NCBI GenBank assembly: GCA_016124525.1
Contig: WGNO01000046.1
Location: 49,084 to 113,083 of the forward strand
Length of the DNA: 64,000 nt
Direction of reading: 5' to 3'
From: Nostoc sp. RI_552
Lineage (GTDB): Bacteria > Cyanobacteriota > Cyanobacteriia > Cyanobacteriales > Nostocaceae
Position 1 is the first letter of the stretch. Each line of letters starts with the position of its first letter. The translations under genes and the position numbers were made by a program. Under the pieces are notes generated by a model. It worked only from the letters and a program-made list of their open reading frames with translations. It ran no database searches and was not told where the DNA came from. Shown here piece after piece: positions 55,385-64,000 of this stretch.

Positions 55385-56152
55385 ATGGAGTGGAAAGAAG
55401 TTAGAGGTAACTGGGTACTGATTCCTCAAAAGCCCATTGGAATCATCCATTTTTTGGGGGGTGCATTTGTGGCCACCGCACCTCATCTCACTTATCGGTG
55501 GTTACTGGAGCAACTAGCAAACAAAGGATACGTTATTATTGCTACACCATTTGTTAATACTTTGGATCATATTGCCATCGCTAAAACTGCACTGCTGAAC
55601 TTTGAGCGCACCATAGAGAGATTACACGACTCTCGGGCATTACGCCTGGTGTATCTTCCAACTTACGGACTAGGGCATAGTATGGGTTGTAAACTTCATT
55701 TGCTCATAGGTAGCCTTCTACCTGTAGAACGTGCAGGGAATATTTTAATTTCCTTCAACAACTACGCAGCTAAGGAGGCTATTCCTTTAGTAGAACAGTT
55801 AAATTCGACTTTCTTGGTTGAGTTTACACCGTCTCCGCTAGAAACGGAAAACATCATACAGGAAAGTTACAATATCCGTCGCAATTTATTAATAAAATTT
55901 AATAGCGATACCATTGACCAATCAGCATCTTTAAGTCAAGTCTTACAAGCACGATTTCCGGAAATGGTGACGATACAAACTTTACCAGGAAGTCACACTA
56001 CACCTTTAGGTCAAGATATTAAATGGCAACCAGGCACATCATTTACTCCTTTGGATGCTTTAGGACAATGGTTTAGACAAGAAGTGTACCGGGATTTAAA
56101 CCAACTAAAACGCGCGATTCTTTTATGGATAAATCCGTTGTCACCTCCATAA
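55385..56152 (+). CDS. DUF1350 family protein
   Basis: 255 residues, alpha/beta hydrolase-like. The N-terminus H-F-L-G-G-A-F-V-A-T-A-P and Y-R-W-L-L-E-Q-L-A are DUF1350 marks, and G-L-G-H-S-M-G-C-K holds a likely nucleophile Ser. The family occurs in cyanobacteria and plastids; its substrate is unknown. Confidence 0.82.
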   Translation: MEWKEVRGNWVLIPQKPIGIIHFLGGAFVATAPHLTYRWLLEQLANKGYVIIATPFVNTLDHIAIAKTALLNFERTIERLHDSRALRLVYLPTYGLGHSMGCKLHLLIGSLLPVERAGNILISFNNYAAKEAIPLVEQLNSTFLVEFTPSPLETENIIQESYNIRRNLLIKFNSDTIDQSASLSQVLQARFPEMVTIQTLPGSHTTPLGQDIKWQPGTSFTPLDALGQWFRQEVYRDLNQLKRAILLWINPLSPP

Positions 56153-56257
56153 TATTTGCTAATGCTGAAAAAGCAATGAACAATTGCTAACTCAGGACAA
56201 GGATGGACTATAAAATCTAAGATATTTTTATTTATTATTTTTAAATTAGTATTTTCT

Positions 56258-57394
56258 ATGTTTCAAATCTTGGTAATTGATGATGATATTTCTATACAAA
56301 TACTCCTGAAAAGGATGTTAGAAAAACAAGGCTATAAGGTAGTTGCTGCTAATAATGGAGAAGAAGGAATTGCTAGGGCGATGGCTTACCAACCAGCACT
56401 GGTGATTTGTGATTGGATTATGCCAGGATTGAATGGGTTAGAAGTCTGTAAACGCATGAAGACAGACCCTAATTTATCTACTACCTTCTTTATTTTTTTA
56501 ACATCTTTGGATTCCATCGCTGATCGTGTCAAGGGACTAGATGCTGGTGCTGATGATTTTATTTCCAAACCTATTGAGCAAAATGAATTAAAAGCACGAG
56601 TTAGAGCCGGATTGCGCTTGCATCAATTAAGTCAGGATTTACACACCCAAAAGCTACTCTTAGAAACCGAACTAGCAGAAGCCGCAGAGTACATGCGATC
56701 GCTCCTACCTTTACCAACAACGGAACCCTTAAAGATTAATTCTCGATTTATTCCTTCCCGACAACTAGGCGGCGACTGTTTCGATTACTACTGGCTAGAT
56801 TCCGAGTATCTAGCTATATACTTGCTAGATGCGGCTGGACATGGACTTAAAGCTGCTCTTCCTTCAATTTCCGTTCTCAATCTATTACGTTCCCGTGCTT
56901 TAAAAGGTTTGAATTACTATCAACCAAGTGAAGTCCTAAAGGCTTTAAATCAAACTTTTCAAATGAACTACCAAAACGACAAATATTTTACTATTTGGTA
57001 TGGAGTGTATAATCGAATTAAGCGGGAGTTAATTTATGCAAGTGCGGGTCATCCACCAGCAGTATTAGTATCAGGCACATCTCCCAAAAACACTGATATT
57101 CAACTACTCAGAACGCCTGGAATGCCAGTTGGTATGTTTCCAGAAGCCAAATATGTTGACACCTGTTGTAATATTGCCGAATCTAGTAGTCTCTATATTT
57201 TTAGTGATGGTGCTTACGAAATCACGAAATTGGATGGTACACTTTGGAGTTTAAATGATTTCATTGAAATACTTGTTAGTCTACAACACACAATTGATCG
57301 TCAACTTGATCAAGTATTGAATTATCTCATCGCTTTAAACTCCAAAGAAACTTTTGACGATGATTTATCAATCCTACAAATTAATTTTGAGTAA
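56258..57394 (+). CDS. response regulator with PP2C (SpoIIE-type) phosphatase
   Basis: 378 residues. The receiver domain (1-125) has the acidic pair D8-D9, phospho-acceptor D52 in C-D-W-I-M-P-G-L-N-G, and the Lys of S-K-P. After a helical linker comes a SpoIIE-type PP2C domain with L-G-G-D-C-F-D, L-L-D-A-A-G-H-G and F-S-D-G-A-Y-E metal sites. It likely takes phosphate off a STAS antagonist when phosphorylated. A STAS gene ends exactly where this gene ends. Confidence 0.92.
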   Translation: MFQILVIDDDISIQILLKRMLEKQGYKVVAANNGEEGIARAMAYQPALVICDWIMPGLNGLEVCKRMKTDPNLSTTFFIFLTSLDSIADRVKGLDAGADDFISKPIEQNELKARVRAGLRLHQLSQDLHTQKLLLETELAEAAEYMRSLLPLPTTEPLKINSRFIPSRQLGGDCFDYYWLDSEYLAIYLLDAAGHGLKAALPSISVLNLLRSRALKGLNYYQPSEVLKALNQTFQMNYQNDKYFTIWYGVYNRIKRELIYASAGHPPAVLVSGTSPKNTDIQLLRTPGMPVGMFPEAKYVDTCCNIAESSSLYIFSDGAYEITKLDGTLWSLNDFIEILVSLQHTIDRQLDQVLNYLIALNSKETFDDDLSILQINFE

Positions 57395-57721
57395 TCAGTT
57401 TTTAGAGAGTAAAACCTGATTAAACTCATCTTGATTTAAAAATATCTCAAACACTTTATCCATACTGGTTAATTCAAATAATATTCTCACTTGTTCATTA
57501 ATAGAACAAAGAACTAGCCTGGTATGTGCTTCCCGTAACGTTTTGAACGCTAAAACCAAAGACCCCAAGCCAGAACTATCCATAAAAGACACATCTTGAC
57601 AATCAACTAGAATTATTTTTGCACCACTTTCTAGAAGTTGAGTAATATATTGTTGTAGTTCTTGTGAGTTGGGAATATTGATAATTCCACTGAGTTTAAC
57701 AACTTTAACTTCTGGATTCAT
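57395..57721 (-). CDS. STAS-domain anti-sigma factor antagonist
   Basis: About 108 residues. The STAS fold has the phosphorylated Ser in F-M-D-S-S-G-L-G-S. Such proteins switch partners between kinase and target, and are dephosphorylated by PP2C enzymes such as the neighbour. I chose the ATG at 57721 because a GGGGAT stretch stands 10 nt before it; a GTG at 57736 adds five residues. Stop codons of the two genes abut without a spacer. Confidence 0.88.
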   Translation of the reverse strand: MNPEVKVVKLSGIINIPNSQELQQYITQLLESGAKIILVDCQDVSFMDSSGLGSLVLAFKTLREAHTRLVLCSINEQVRILFELTSMDKVFEIFLNQDEFNQVLLSKN

Positions 57722-58270
57722 AATATTTATCCCCACATTCTTTTAAGAAATTTAATCATTGTTTTAGTATTATATACCAATGGGCATATTTTGCCAAAAA
57801 ATTAGCAGCACATAACACAAATTATTCAAGAGCTAGTGGTACATCATAAATCCTGGTATACAAATAAAAAAGTATCAAGGATTTCATTTAAATAAATTAA
57901 TACAAACTAACTCAACAGTTATGTGAATTTAAAAGATATAAGAGTATGTGAACCTAAATTAGTATGCAAATACTCTTTTCACAATCATAGAAATTGGCGT
58001 TAATTTTTACATAATATACTGAAATTAATTGTATTGAAAGCACTCAAGATAAATTATCACCAAAGAAAGATTTTACTACCCCGTTGTTTACACCTAACTG
58101 GTGTTCCCGTGGTACTTTAAACTCCTTGATGTAAAATTATTAATTTTAAAATTGGAATCTACATTGATAAAAACTAAATTTTATTAATGCTTAATAGCTA
58201 TTTCTTGTGGTAGAAGGAAAACCAAAATAAAATTCATAAATTATTTATAAACCTGTTGATAATTTAAATT
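57722..58270. other. AT-rich intergenic region
   Basis: No gene or clear hairpin seen in about 540 bp. It probably carries promoters for the STAS gene and the GlsB-like gene. Confidence 0.35.
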
Positions 58271-58543
58271 ATGAACCTAATCGCTTGGATAATTCTAGGT
58301 TTAATTGCCGGAGCTATTGCTAAAGCTATTTACCCTGGTCGTCAGGGAGGCGGAATCATTGCAACCATGCTCTTGGGTATTCTCGGTGCATTAATTGGGG
58401 GAACTATTGTTACTCTCTTGGAAACAGGAAGATTACAACTCACTGCTGCTACTCTCAGTATTCCTGGTTTAATTGTGGCTATCATTGGTGCAACAATTGC
58501 CATCTTTTTATGGGGTTTGCTAACTGGTCGTACCAGTTATTAG
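58271..58543 (+). CDS. GlsB/YeaQ/YmgE-like membrane protein
   Basis: 90 residues with three hydrophobic helices rich in Gly. Matches the pattern of the transglycosylase-associated stress family (I-A-W-I-I-L-G-L-I-A-G-A-I-A, then G-I-L-G-A-L-I-G-G). Stress role is known for some members; mechanism unknown. A terminator-like hairpin follows at 58582. Confidence 0.88.
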   Translation: MNLIAWIILGLIAGAIAKAIYPGRQGGGIIATMLLGILGALIGGTIVTLLETGRLQLTAATLSIPGLIVAIIGATIAIFLWGLLTGRTSY

Positions 58544-58581
58544 GTGTAAAAGGATTATTCATGGTGAAAACCCAGTTATTA

Positions 58582-58615
58582 GAAATCCCCATCCTGATAT
58601 AGGGTGGGGATTTCC
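58582..58615. terminator. hairpin between convergent genes
   Basis: GAAATCCCCATCCT / AGGGTGGGGATTTC stem with a short loop and one G-T pair. No T-run follows, so the role as terminator is inferred from its position between convergent stops. The same GGGGATTTCC motif follows a hairpin at 22282-22308. Confidence 0.55.
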
Positions 58616-58637
58616 GTGGAATCAATTAACTAATTAT

Positions 58638-59405
58638 CTAAACATTCACTTTAGCCTTTGACCAAACACCCCCTTCATCTTCATCAAACTGCTGATGAAC
58701 AGCCTCCCAAGCCGCTTGTTCTGCGGTGAACTCATCATTGGTGTCATCTAGTACCGCATTATAGCGATCCATAAATGTGCGTTGAGCTTCTTGAGAGAGA
58801 TGAGCGCGAACTTCAGGAGACAAATCTTCTGGACTATTACATGGACCAGAACAAGGACGACTCAATGTTTGGTCACTGGTGTGAATTTCTTCACCACCAG
58901 CACTTTCCAACAGCAATTGAAATTCTCCTAAGCGATGGCTAGGGACTTCTGCCATTAATATAAACTGTCCAGCTTGCAAACGTGTTTGATAAACTGTAGC
59001 TTTATCCTCAGGCATTCCCCAAGCCGTCAACACCGATACTAGTCCCGCCCCAGCGCTACCAGCAATGGCCCCACTAGCAGCACCTAGTAACAATGCACCA
59101 ATAGGCCCAGCTGCAACAATAGGGCCAACAAAAGGAACGAACAGTATACCCACCCCAGTGAGCAAGCTGAGAAAAGAACCAAACAAGGAACCAAAAATAG
59201 CTCCCGTTCTCAAGCCTCCCAAAATTACATCTTTTTTAGTAATAAAACCAGAAATTCGCGTTTCTGACTGGAAGTCTTTGCCCATGACAGAAATATAATC
59301 CCTAGGGATACCCCGATCAAGTAAACGTCGAATAACCTGGTCAATTTGCCTTTGTTCTTTAAATACGGCTGTGATGGTACGTTCTGCTCGATAAACTTCC
59401 GGCAC
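58638..59405 (-). CDS. stress protein with C-terminal ChaB domain
   Basis: 255 residues. The N-terminal 60 residues resemble general stress domains (F-K-E-x-R-Q-I-D-Q-V, as in YflT/DUF1269-type proteins), followed by a Gly-rich hydrophobic middle (about 75-125) that may insert in membranes. The last 60 residues match ChaB ([14 protein letters not shown]). Sits between the GlsB-like and Dps genes, which fits a stress setting. Function unknown. Confidence 0.8.
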   Translation of the reverse strand: MPEVYRAERTITAVFKEQRQIDQVIRRLLDRGIPRDYISVMGKDFQSETRISGFITKKDVILGGLRTGAIFGSLFGSFLSLLTGVGILFVPFVGPIVAAGPIGALLLGAASGAIAGSAGAGLVSVLTAWGMPEDKATVYQTRLQAGQFILMAEVPSHRLGEFQLLLESAGGEEIHTSDQTLSRPCSGPCNSPEDLSPEVRAHLSQEAQRTFMDRYNAVLDDTNDEFTAEQAAWEAVHQQFDEDEGGVWSKAKVNV

Positions 59406-59523
59406 TTGAATACTCCTTTAAATTGATTTTAGTCATACATAAGTTGACAATTAAATAAAGGAAGATTGATTCTCATAGGCCTTGTCTCGAAGAGTCAACC
59501 CTCCCCAGTGGCTTTGCCTGGTG

Positions 59524-60063
59524 CTACACACCTACAGGAGTTTTAGTTTCTATTGGCGGTTGTACACCGTCTGGTTGTAGGGCTTGTCCTTCAATGAATG
59601 AGCGCAACATCCAGGCCATCTCTTCATGTTCTTCCATCAATCCAGTTAAAAAGTCAGCAGTTCCTTCATCATGAAACTGCTCACTACACTGATCCACGTG
59701 ATCGCGCAAATTACGAATAAACTGCTCGTGATTTTCTCCCAGTTGAGCTACCATTTCTGTTGCTAGGGGGACTTGACCGCTATGTTCTTTGAGGGTAGCA
59801 ATCTTGAGGAATCCTTCCATCGTACCCACGGGGAAACCCCCCAAAGCACGAATACGTTCTGCTAAATCATCAATGTTTTCAGTGAGTTTTTCATAGTGTT
59901 CTTCCCAAAGTTCATGTAAACTACGGAACTGAGGGCCGACAACATCCCAATGGTACTTTTTGGTTTTGATGATCAAAACGTAGGAATCTGCTAAGTCTTG
60001 ATTCAACAGATTAATCACACCTTGACGTTGCTCTTCTGTCAAACCAATGTTAATTGTACGCAT
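59524..60063 (-). CDS. Dps-family ferroxidase / starvation protein
   Basis: 179 residues. Dps four-helix pattern with ferroxidase ligands in K-K-Y-H-W-D-V-V-G-P-Q-F, H-E-L-W-E-E and E-N-I-D-D-L-A-E-R-I-R. Forms shells that store iron and guard DNA from peroxide. AAGGA lies about 10 nt upstream of the ATG. First gene in the Dps-ChaB-protein series on the minus strand. Confidence 0.93.
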   Translation of the reverse strand: MRTINIGLTEEQRQGVINLLNQDLADSYVLIIKTKKYHWDVVGPQFRSLHELWEEHYEKLTENIDDLAERIRALGGFPVGTMEGFLKIATLKEHSGQVPLATEMVAQLGENHEQFIRNLRDHVDQCSEQFHDEGTADFLTGLMEEHEEMAWMLRSFIEGQALQPDGVQPPIETKTPVGV

Positions 60064-60326
60064 TGTTTTCCATCCTTGTGGGAACCTATGTATAAATTCT
60101 CCAAGATATAGAGATAATTAACATCAACCACAGGAAAGATAATTTCAGCATTATTAATTACAACCTCAGGTGAGTTTTATCTGTATCTTTTAACTGATAT
60201 AGCCCATGAAATATTCCCTTACTCCAACAATATTTTTGCAATATTTTTGTTTGGAGTCATCACCTTTGTCAGCAGCCAACACTAGAATACAGAATAGGTA
60301 ATCCTTAAAAAGGTAATGCGGTGGTG
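60064..60326. other. AT-rich intergenic region upstream of the IS remnant
   Basis: No gene seen. Likely promoter region of the Dps gene. Confidence 0.35.
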
Positions 60327-60653
60327 CATTTGGTATGAATTGTCAAAGCCAGGAAAAAGGTCTTAACTAGGGAGATAGCTAAAGGCCTTGGACAAATAAT
60401 GTATGAACTAGCCAAAGAAAAAGACTGGGACATAGTTTCTTTTGAGGCTACTACGGATGATGTACATTTATTTTTTGTAGCAATCAGGTAGTTAAAGCTG
60501 TTAAGGGTAGGTCATCTTGTTTGCTTAGGTGAGAATTTCCTGAGTTACTTAAACTTCTTAGTTTGTGGATTAATAGTTATTTTTACTCTACTGCTGGTCA
60601 ACTTTGAGCAGATGTTATCAAAAGATATATAGAAGATCCGCATCATGGTTAGT
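60327..60653 (+). pseudogene. decayed IS200/IS605-type tnpA
   Basis: Translated in one frame: H-L-V, TGA where Trp is expected, then K-K-V-L-T-R-E-I-A-K-G-L-G, then D-W-D-I-V-S-F-E, D-D-V-H-L-F-F with the catalytic H-x-H changed to V-H-L, and A-I-R stop. After a frame shift it resumes with E-F-P-E-L-L-K-L and ends V-I-K-R-Y-I-E-D-P-H-H-G. These fit a Y1 transposase of the IS200 type. Several stops and a frameshift make it inactive. Confidence 0.75.
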
Positions 60654-60658
60654 TATTG

Positions 60659-60680
60659 GGAGGGAATAAATTCCCTCCCT
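60659..60680. repeat. palindrome at the right side of the IS remnant
   Basis: GGGAGGGAATAAATTCCCTCCC, an 11+11 palindrome, just after the tnpA remnant stop. Fits the subterminal hairpin of IS200/IS605 ends. Confidence 0.7.
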
Positions 60681-60897
60681 GGAAATTCCTCCACTACCTG
60701 AGGCCAAGTGGTTTCCGTCACCTGCAAATATTATTTTTAATTTTAATCCTGTGTTAATTATTCCTTAAATTTTTTAGTATAAATTATGGCCTGTAGTCAA
60801 ATTATCAAAAGTACAAATTATACATTATTTCAACTTAAATATAGGTTGCTCCTAGCCCATGACTGATACTCTCTAAAATCCGCATGGAAAGAAATTT

Positions 60898-63800
60898 ATG
60901 ACTTTGACACAAGGTGATATTGCAATTACTGCTTATAACGCTGATGGTAACGATGATTTTGCTTGGGTAACTTTGGTTGATATTCCTGCCAACACATTGA
61001 TCAACTTTACGGATTCATCTTGGCAAGATAATGGATTTCGCACCACTGAACATCTGGATAGTGGTGGTCCGTTAACCTGGACTCACACTGAAACTGTTAC
61101 GGCTGGAACAGTGATTCGTTGGAACGGTTCAACCGCAAATACCTGGAGTCTGGGAACTGGTAGCGGATCTGCTTTGGCTTTAGCAGTGGGTGGGGATCAG
61201 ATATTTATTCTTACTGGTACGGTGGCGAGTCCCATATTTATTTACGGCGCACATTTTGCTTCTGCAACCAACTGGCTAACAAGCGGTAGCAATAGCACCA
61301 ATACCAGTAATATACCTCCTGGTATTTCTGTAGAAGCAGGAACAGCATTTTATGCAGGGAATTTCGATAATGGCTACTACAGTGGTTCAACAACAGGGAT
61401 AAAGGCAGAATTACTAGCAGCACTGGCCAATACTGCTAATTGGACAAGGACTGATACTGGACCCATAAATCAATCGAATTGGGTAAGTAATTTTACTGTA
61501 GAAGACACAGCATCCCCAGGCTTGGATCTCAAGACTTCCAATGGTAGTACCGAAATTACAGAAGGAAGTCAAACAGATACCTATACTTTGGTACTGAATA
61601 CCCAACCCACGGCCAACGTCACGGTTACTATTGACACTGATTCCCAGTCCACCACCACCCCAGCAAGCCTGGTATTTACCCCTCTTAACTGGAACATACC
61701 GCAAGAAGTCACAGTAATTGCCGTAGATGATGGTGTACTAGAAGGAACTCACTCTACTACCATTAGCCACACGGTAACTAGTAATGATGTGACTTACAAC
61801 GGGCTGAATATTGCCAACATTGTTGCCACAATTACAGACAACGATGAGGTCGTGGTAATCACCAAAATTCATGAAATTCAGGGTACTGGAGAGTCAGGGA
61901 ATTTCCTCGGTAGCTTTAGAACCATCGAAGGCATCGTAATTGGCGATTTCCAAGTGGCAAGCGGTGTGCAAAATCTGCGTGGCTTCTACATTCAAGAAGA
62001 AGACACAGATATTGATGGCAATGCTTTAACCTCAGAAGGCATCTTTATATTTGATGACAACTTTGGAGTAGATGTCAAAGTCGGCGACCAAGTAAGAATT
62101 ACTGGTGAAGTTAGAGAATTCACCAGCAGTGGTAGCAGCCTGACTCAACTGGGAAACCTGACCAATGTAACCGTACTCAGTGAAAATAATCTCCTACCCT
62201 CAGCTTCAACCTTGAGTTTTCCCTTAATGAGTGTTGATGACCTCGAAGCCTTTGAGGGAATGCGTGTTAATATTCCACAAACCCTCACAGTAACAGAGCA
62301 TTTCCAATTAGGGCGATTTGGACAAATTGTTTTATCTGCCGATGGTAACAGTAATCAGCCAGGAACCGATGGCAGATTAGAACAATACACTCAATTTAAT
62401 GCGCCTAGTGTTACTGGTTACTCCAGTTATTTAGAGGAAATTGCCAAGGTTCGGATTATTTTGGACGATGGGCAAACAATTCAAAATCCCGATCCAATTA
62501 TTCACGGTGGCGGGGGTGTACCTTTAAGTGCTAACAATACGTTGCGTGGTGGTGACACAGTGAGCGGATTATCGGGTATCCTGGATGAACGCTTTGGCGA
62601 ATATCGGATTCAACCTGTTAATCCCGTCAACTTTATCTCCTCAAATCTGCGTCCAGAGACAGCGCCAGATGTCGCTGGTAGGCTTAAAGTTGCCAGCTTT
62701 AATGTTCTTAACTACTTTAACGGCGATGGTTTGGGTGGAGGTTTCCCTACCGCTAGAGGAGCTGAGAGCTTGGTTGAGTTTAATCGCCAACGGGATAAAA
62801 TTGTCGCGGCTGTATTGGGTATAGATGCAGATGTTTTGGGATTGATAGAGTTAGAAAACGATGGCTATGGTTCCAATAGTGCCGTTCAAGATTTAGTTAA
62901 TAACTTGAATGCTGTGGCTGGGGCTGGTACTTATGCCGTGAATGACCCTGGCTTTGCCCAAATAGGTACTGACGAAATTGCCGTAGGCTCCATCTACAAA
63001 CCTGGTAAGGTAACTCCTGTTGGTGTAGCTGCTACGATCCCCGATGGCTTTGGTCAAGGGGCATTTGACAATAATAACCGTAAACCTCTGGCGCAGACAT
63101 TCCAAGAAAACTCTACTGGGGAAGAATTTACTGTTGTTATTAATCACTTTAAATCTAAGGGTTCTAGTGCTGGGGGACCAGGTGACGCAGATATTGGCGA
63201 TGGTCAAGGTTTATCCAACGGCACTCGAACTCGTGCCGCCCAAGATTTAGCCACATGGTTAGCAACCAATCCCACAGGCACCACTGACCCTGATTATTTA
63301 ATTATGGGTGACATTAACGCCTACCCCCAAGAAGACCCAATCACAGCTTTAAAAACAGCTGGATATCAGAACTTAATATCAAACAGCAATTACTCCTATG
63401 TTTTTAATGGTCAGTGGGGTTCCCTAGATTACGCCTTAGCTAATGCTAGTTTAGCAAAGCAAGTTACTGGTGCGAGCAAATGGCACATCAACGCCGATGA
63501 ACCTAACGTCTTTGACTACAACACCAACTTTAAATCAGCAAACCACATAACCAGTTTATATAGTCCCAACGCTTTCCGTTCTTCAGACCATGACCCAGTA
63601 ATTGTCGGTTTAAATTTGACTAATCAAAAGCCCACCGATATCCTGATTTTAGACATCTCTCCCTACGACCCTCAACAAGATTTGAATGGGCAATTCACCA
63701 TTTCCGACGACCAAACTCAACTAGACCTACTGGGTAACACCTGGAAAAAACTAGAAATAAACAATTACACCATTACCAAAGACACCATCCTAGAATTTGA

Positions 63801-64000
63801 ATTCCAAAGCACTAGGGGTGGAGAAATTCATGCCATTGGCTTTGACACAGATAATAATGTTGGAAATAGCCCACAAACAACATTCAAACTCAGTGGTACT
63901 CAAAATTGGGGACTAGGAGACTTTAACAATTACACCATTGGTCAAGGTTGGAAGACTTACACAATTACGGTGGGAGATTACTTCACGGGAGATTTTAACT
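60898..64000 (+). CDS. extracellular endonuclease-like protein (ExeM/NucH type), cut by window end
   Basis: Open from the ATG at 60898 (GGAAAG upstream) to the last base, 1034 codons so far without a stop. The N-terminal 180 residues look like a lamin-tail-like adhesive domain (F-A-W-V-T-L-V-D-I-P-A). Next comes a Calx-beta-like repeat region (about 210-320). From about 330 an OB-type nuclease leader appears, and an endonuclease/exonuclease/phosphatase domain follows (A-S-F-N-V-L-N-Y-F, I-E-L-E-N-D-G, N-H-F-K-S-K-G, G-D-I-N-A-Y, S-D-H-D-P-V). No signal peptide, as in type I-secreted cyanobacterial proteins. The downstream end lies outside the window. Confidence 0.88.
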   Translation, partial: MTLTQGDIAITAYNADGNDDFAWVTLVDIPANTLINFTDSSWQDNGFRTTEHLDSGGPLTWTHTETVTAGTVIRWNGSTANTWSLGTGSGSALALAVGGDQIFILTGTVASPIFIYGAHFASATNWLTSGSNSTNTSNIPPGISVEAGTAFYAGNFDNGYYSGSTTGIKAELLAALANTANWTRTDTGPINQSNWVSNFTVEDTASPGLDLKTSNGSTEITEGSQTDTYTLVLNTQPTANVTVTIDTDSQSTTTPASLVFTPLNWNIPQEVTVIAVDDGVLEGTHSTTISHTVTSNDVTYNGLNIANIVATITDNDEVVVITKIHEIQGTGESGNFLGSFRTIEGIVIGDFQVASGVQNLRGFYIQEEDTDIDGNALTSEGIFIFDDNFGVDVKVGDQVRITGEVREFTSSGSSLTQLGNLTNVTVLSENNLLPSASTLSFPLMSVDDLEAFEGMRVNIPQTLTVTEHFQLGRFGQIVLSADGNSNQPGTDGRLEQYTQFNAPSVTGYSSYLEEIAKVRIILDDGQTIQNPDPIIHGGGGVPLSANNTLRGGDTVSGLSGILDERFGEYRIQPVNPVNFISSNLRPETAPDVAGRLKVASFNVLNYFNGDGLGGGFPTARGAESLVEFNRQRDKIVAAVLGIDADVLGLIELENDGYGSNSAVQDLVNNLNAVAGAGTYAVNDPGFAQIGTDEIAVGSIYKPGKVTPVGVAATIPDGFGQGAFDNNNRKPLAQTFQENSTGEEFTVVINHFKSKGSSAGGPGDADIGDGQGLSNGTRTRAAQDLATWLATNPTGTTDPDYLIMGDINAYPQEDPITALKTAGYQNLISNSNYSYVFNGQWGSLDYALANASLAKQVTGASKWHINADEPNVFDYNTNFKSANHITSLYSPNAFRSSDHDPVIVGLNLTNQKPTDILILDISPYDPQQDLNGQFTISDDQTQLDLLGNTWKKLEINNYTITKDTILEFEFQSTRGGEIHAIGFDTDNNVGNSPQTTFKLSGTQNWGLGDFNNYTIGQGWKTYTITVGDYFTGDFN

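Noticed and set aside
61238..63250. Several frames on both strands inside the nuclease gene
   Set aside because: Shadows of the long plus-strand frame that is open from 60898 to the window end.

Overview
The window looks like chromosome from a filamentous, Nostocales-type cyanobacterium. The reasons are frequent HIP1 octamers (GCGATCGC) in coding and non-coding DNA, two photosystem I psaK genes, a Psb32-type gene, the cyanobacteria-specific alkane genes (ADO and AAR), a CrtO ketolase, two tocopherol genes, an orthocaspase-STAND-WD40 giant, and abundant short dispersed repeats. I saw no tRNA, rRNA, CRISPR array or intact transposon.

Layout. 1-6 kb: an NTF2-like protein, an MBL-fold protein, a tiny zinc-ribbon protein, murD, glyS and a DUF6918-type protein. 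6-10.5 kb: a P1B-4 metal ATPase, an AT-rich GT-C-like membrane protein, then a decayed MerR regulator running into the 3' remnant of a tnpB. 10.5-14.6 kb: a secreted or membrane-anchored protein with five DUF4912-like repeats, then msrB. 14.7-19.8 kb: caspase-STAND-WD40 protein with 14 WD repeats. 19.8-20.9 kb: gene-poor, with a HigA-like fragment and a possible small RNA. 20.9-24 kb: M50/CBS protease, tandem psaK, trpF. 24-29 kb: ado-aar-accA-SDR-folE on the minus strand. 29-34 kb: a lone ABC permease, a conserved unknown, a TPR protein, then homogentisate phytyltransferase and gamma-tocopherol methyltransferase. 34-38.4 kb: KtrB/KtrA potassium uptake, DUF4346, Psb32, an atypical SDR. 38.4-44.9 kb: a candidate 34-residue membrane peptide, gatA, an alpha/beta hydrolase, a RodZ-like protein, a HAD phosphatase and a NagB-like enzyme with a Cys-rich front. 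45-50.4 kb: crtO, a helicase remnant and a divergent phosphoketolase-like enzyme. 50.8-60 kb: SLH-fasciclin-barrel protein, MlaE permease, DUF1350, a PP2C response regulator facing a STAS protein, and a stress cluster (GlsB-like, ChaB, Dps). 60-64 kb: a decayed IS200-type tnpA, then a large extracellular nuclease (ExeM/NucH type) that runs off the window end.

The most unusual signal is a short palindromic element (about 29 bp, ATTGC...GCAAT with a GCAGTGC-like core). It sits inside reading frames: in the signal region and in three of five DUF4912 repeats of one gene, apparently at the C-terminus of the first gene, and inside the MerR pseudogene. In the DUF4912 repeats the net insertion is 27 nt, so the frame is kept. 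All functional calls come from reading the sequence; no database search was run.
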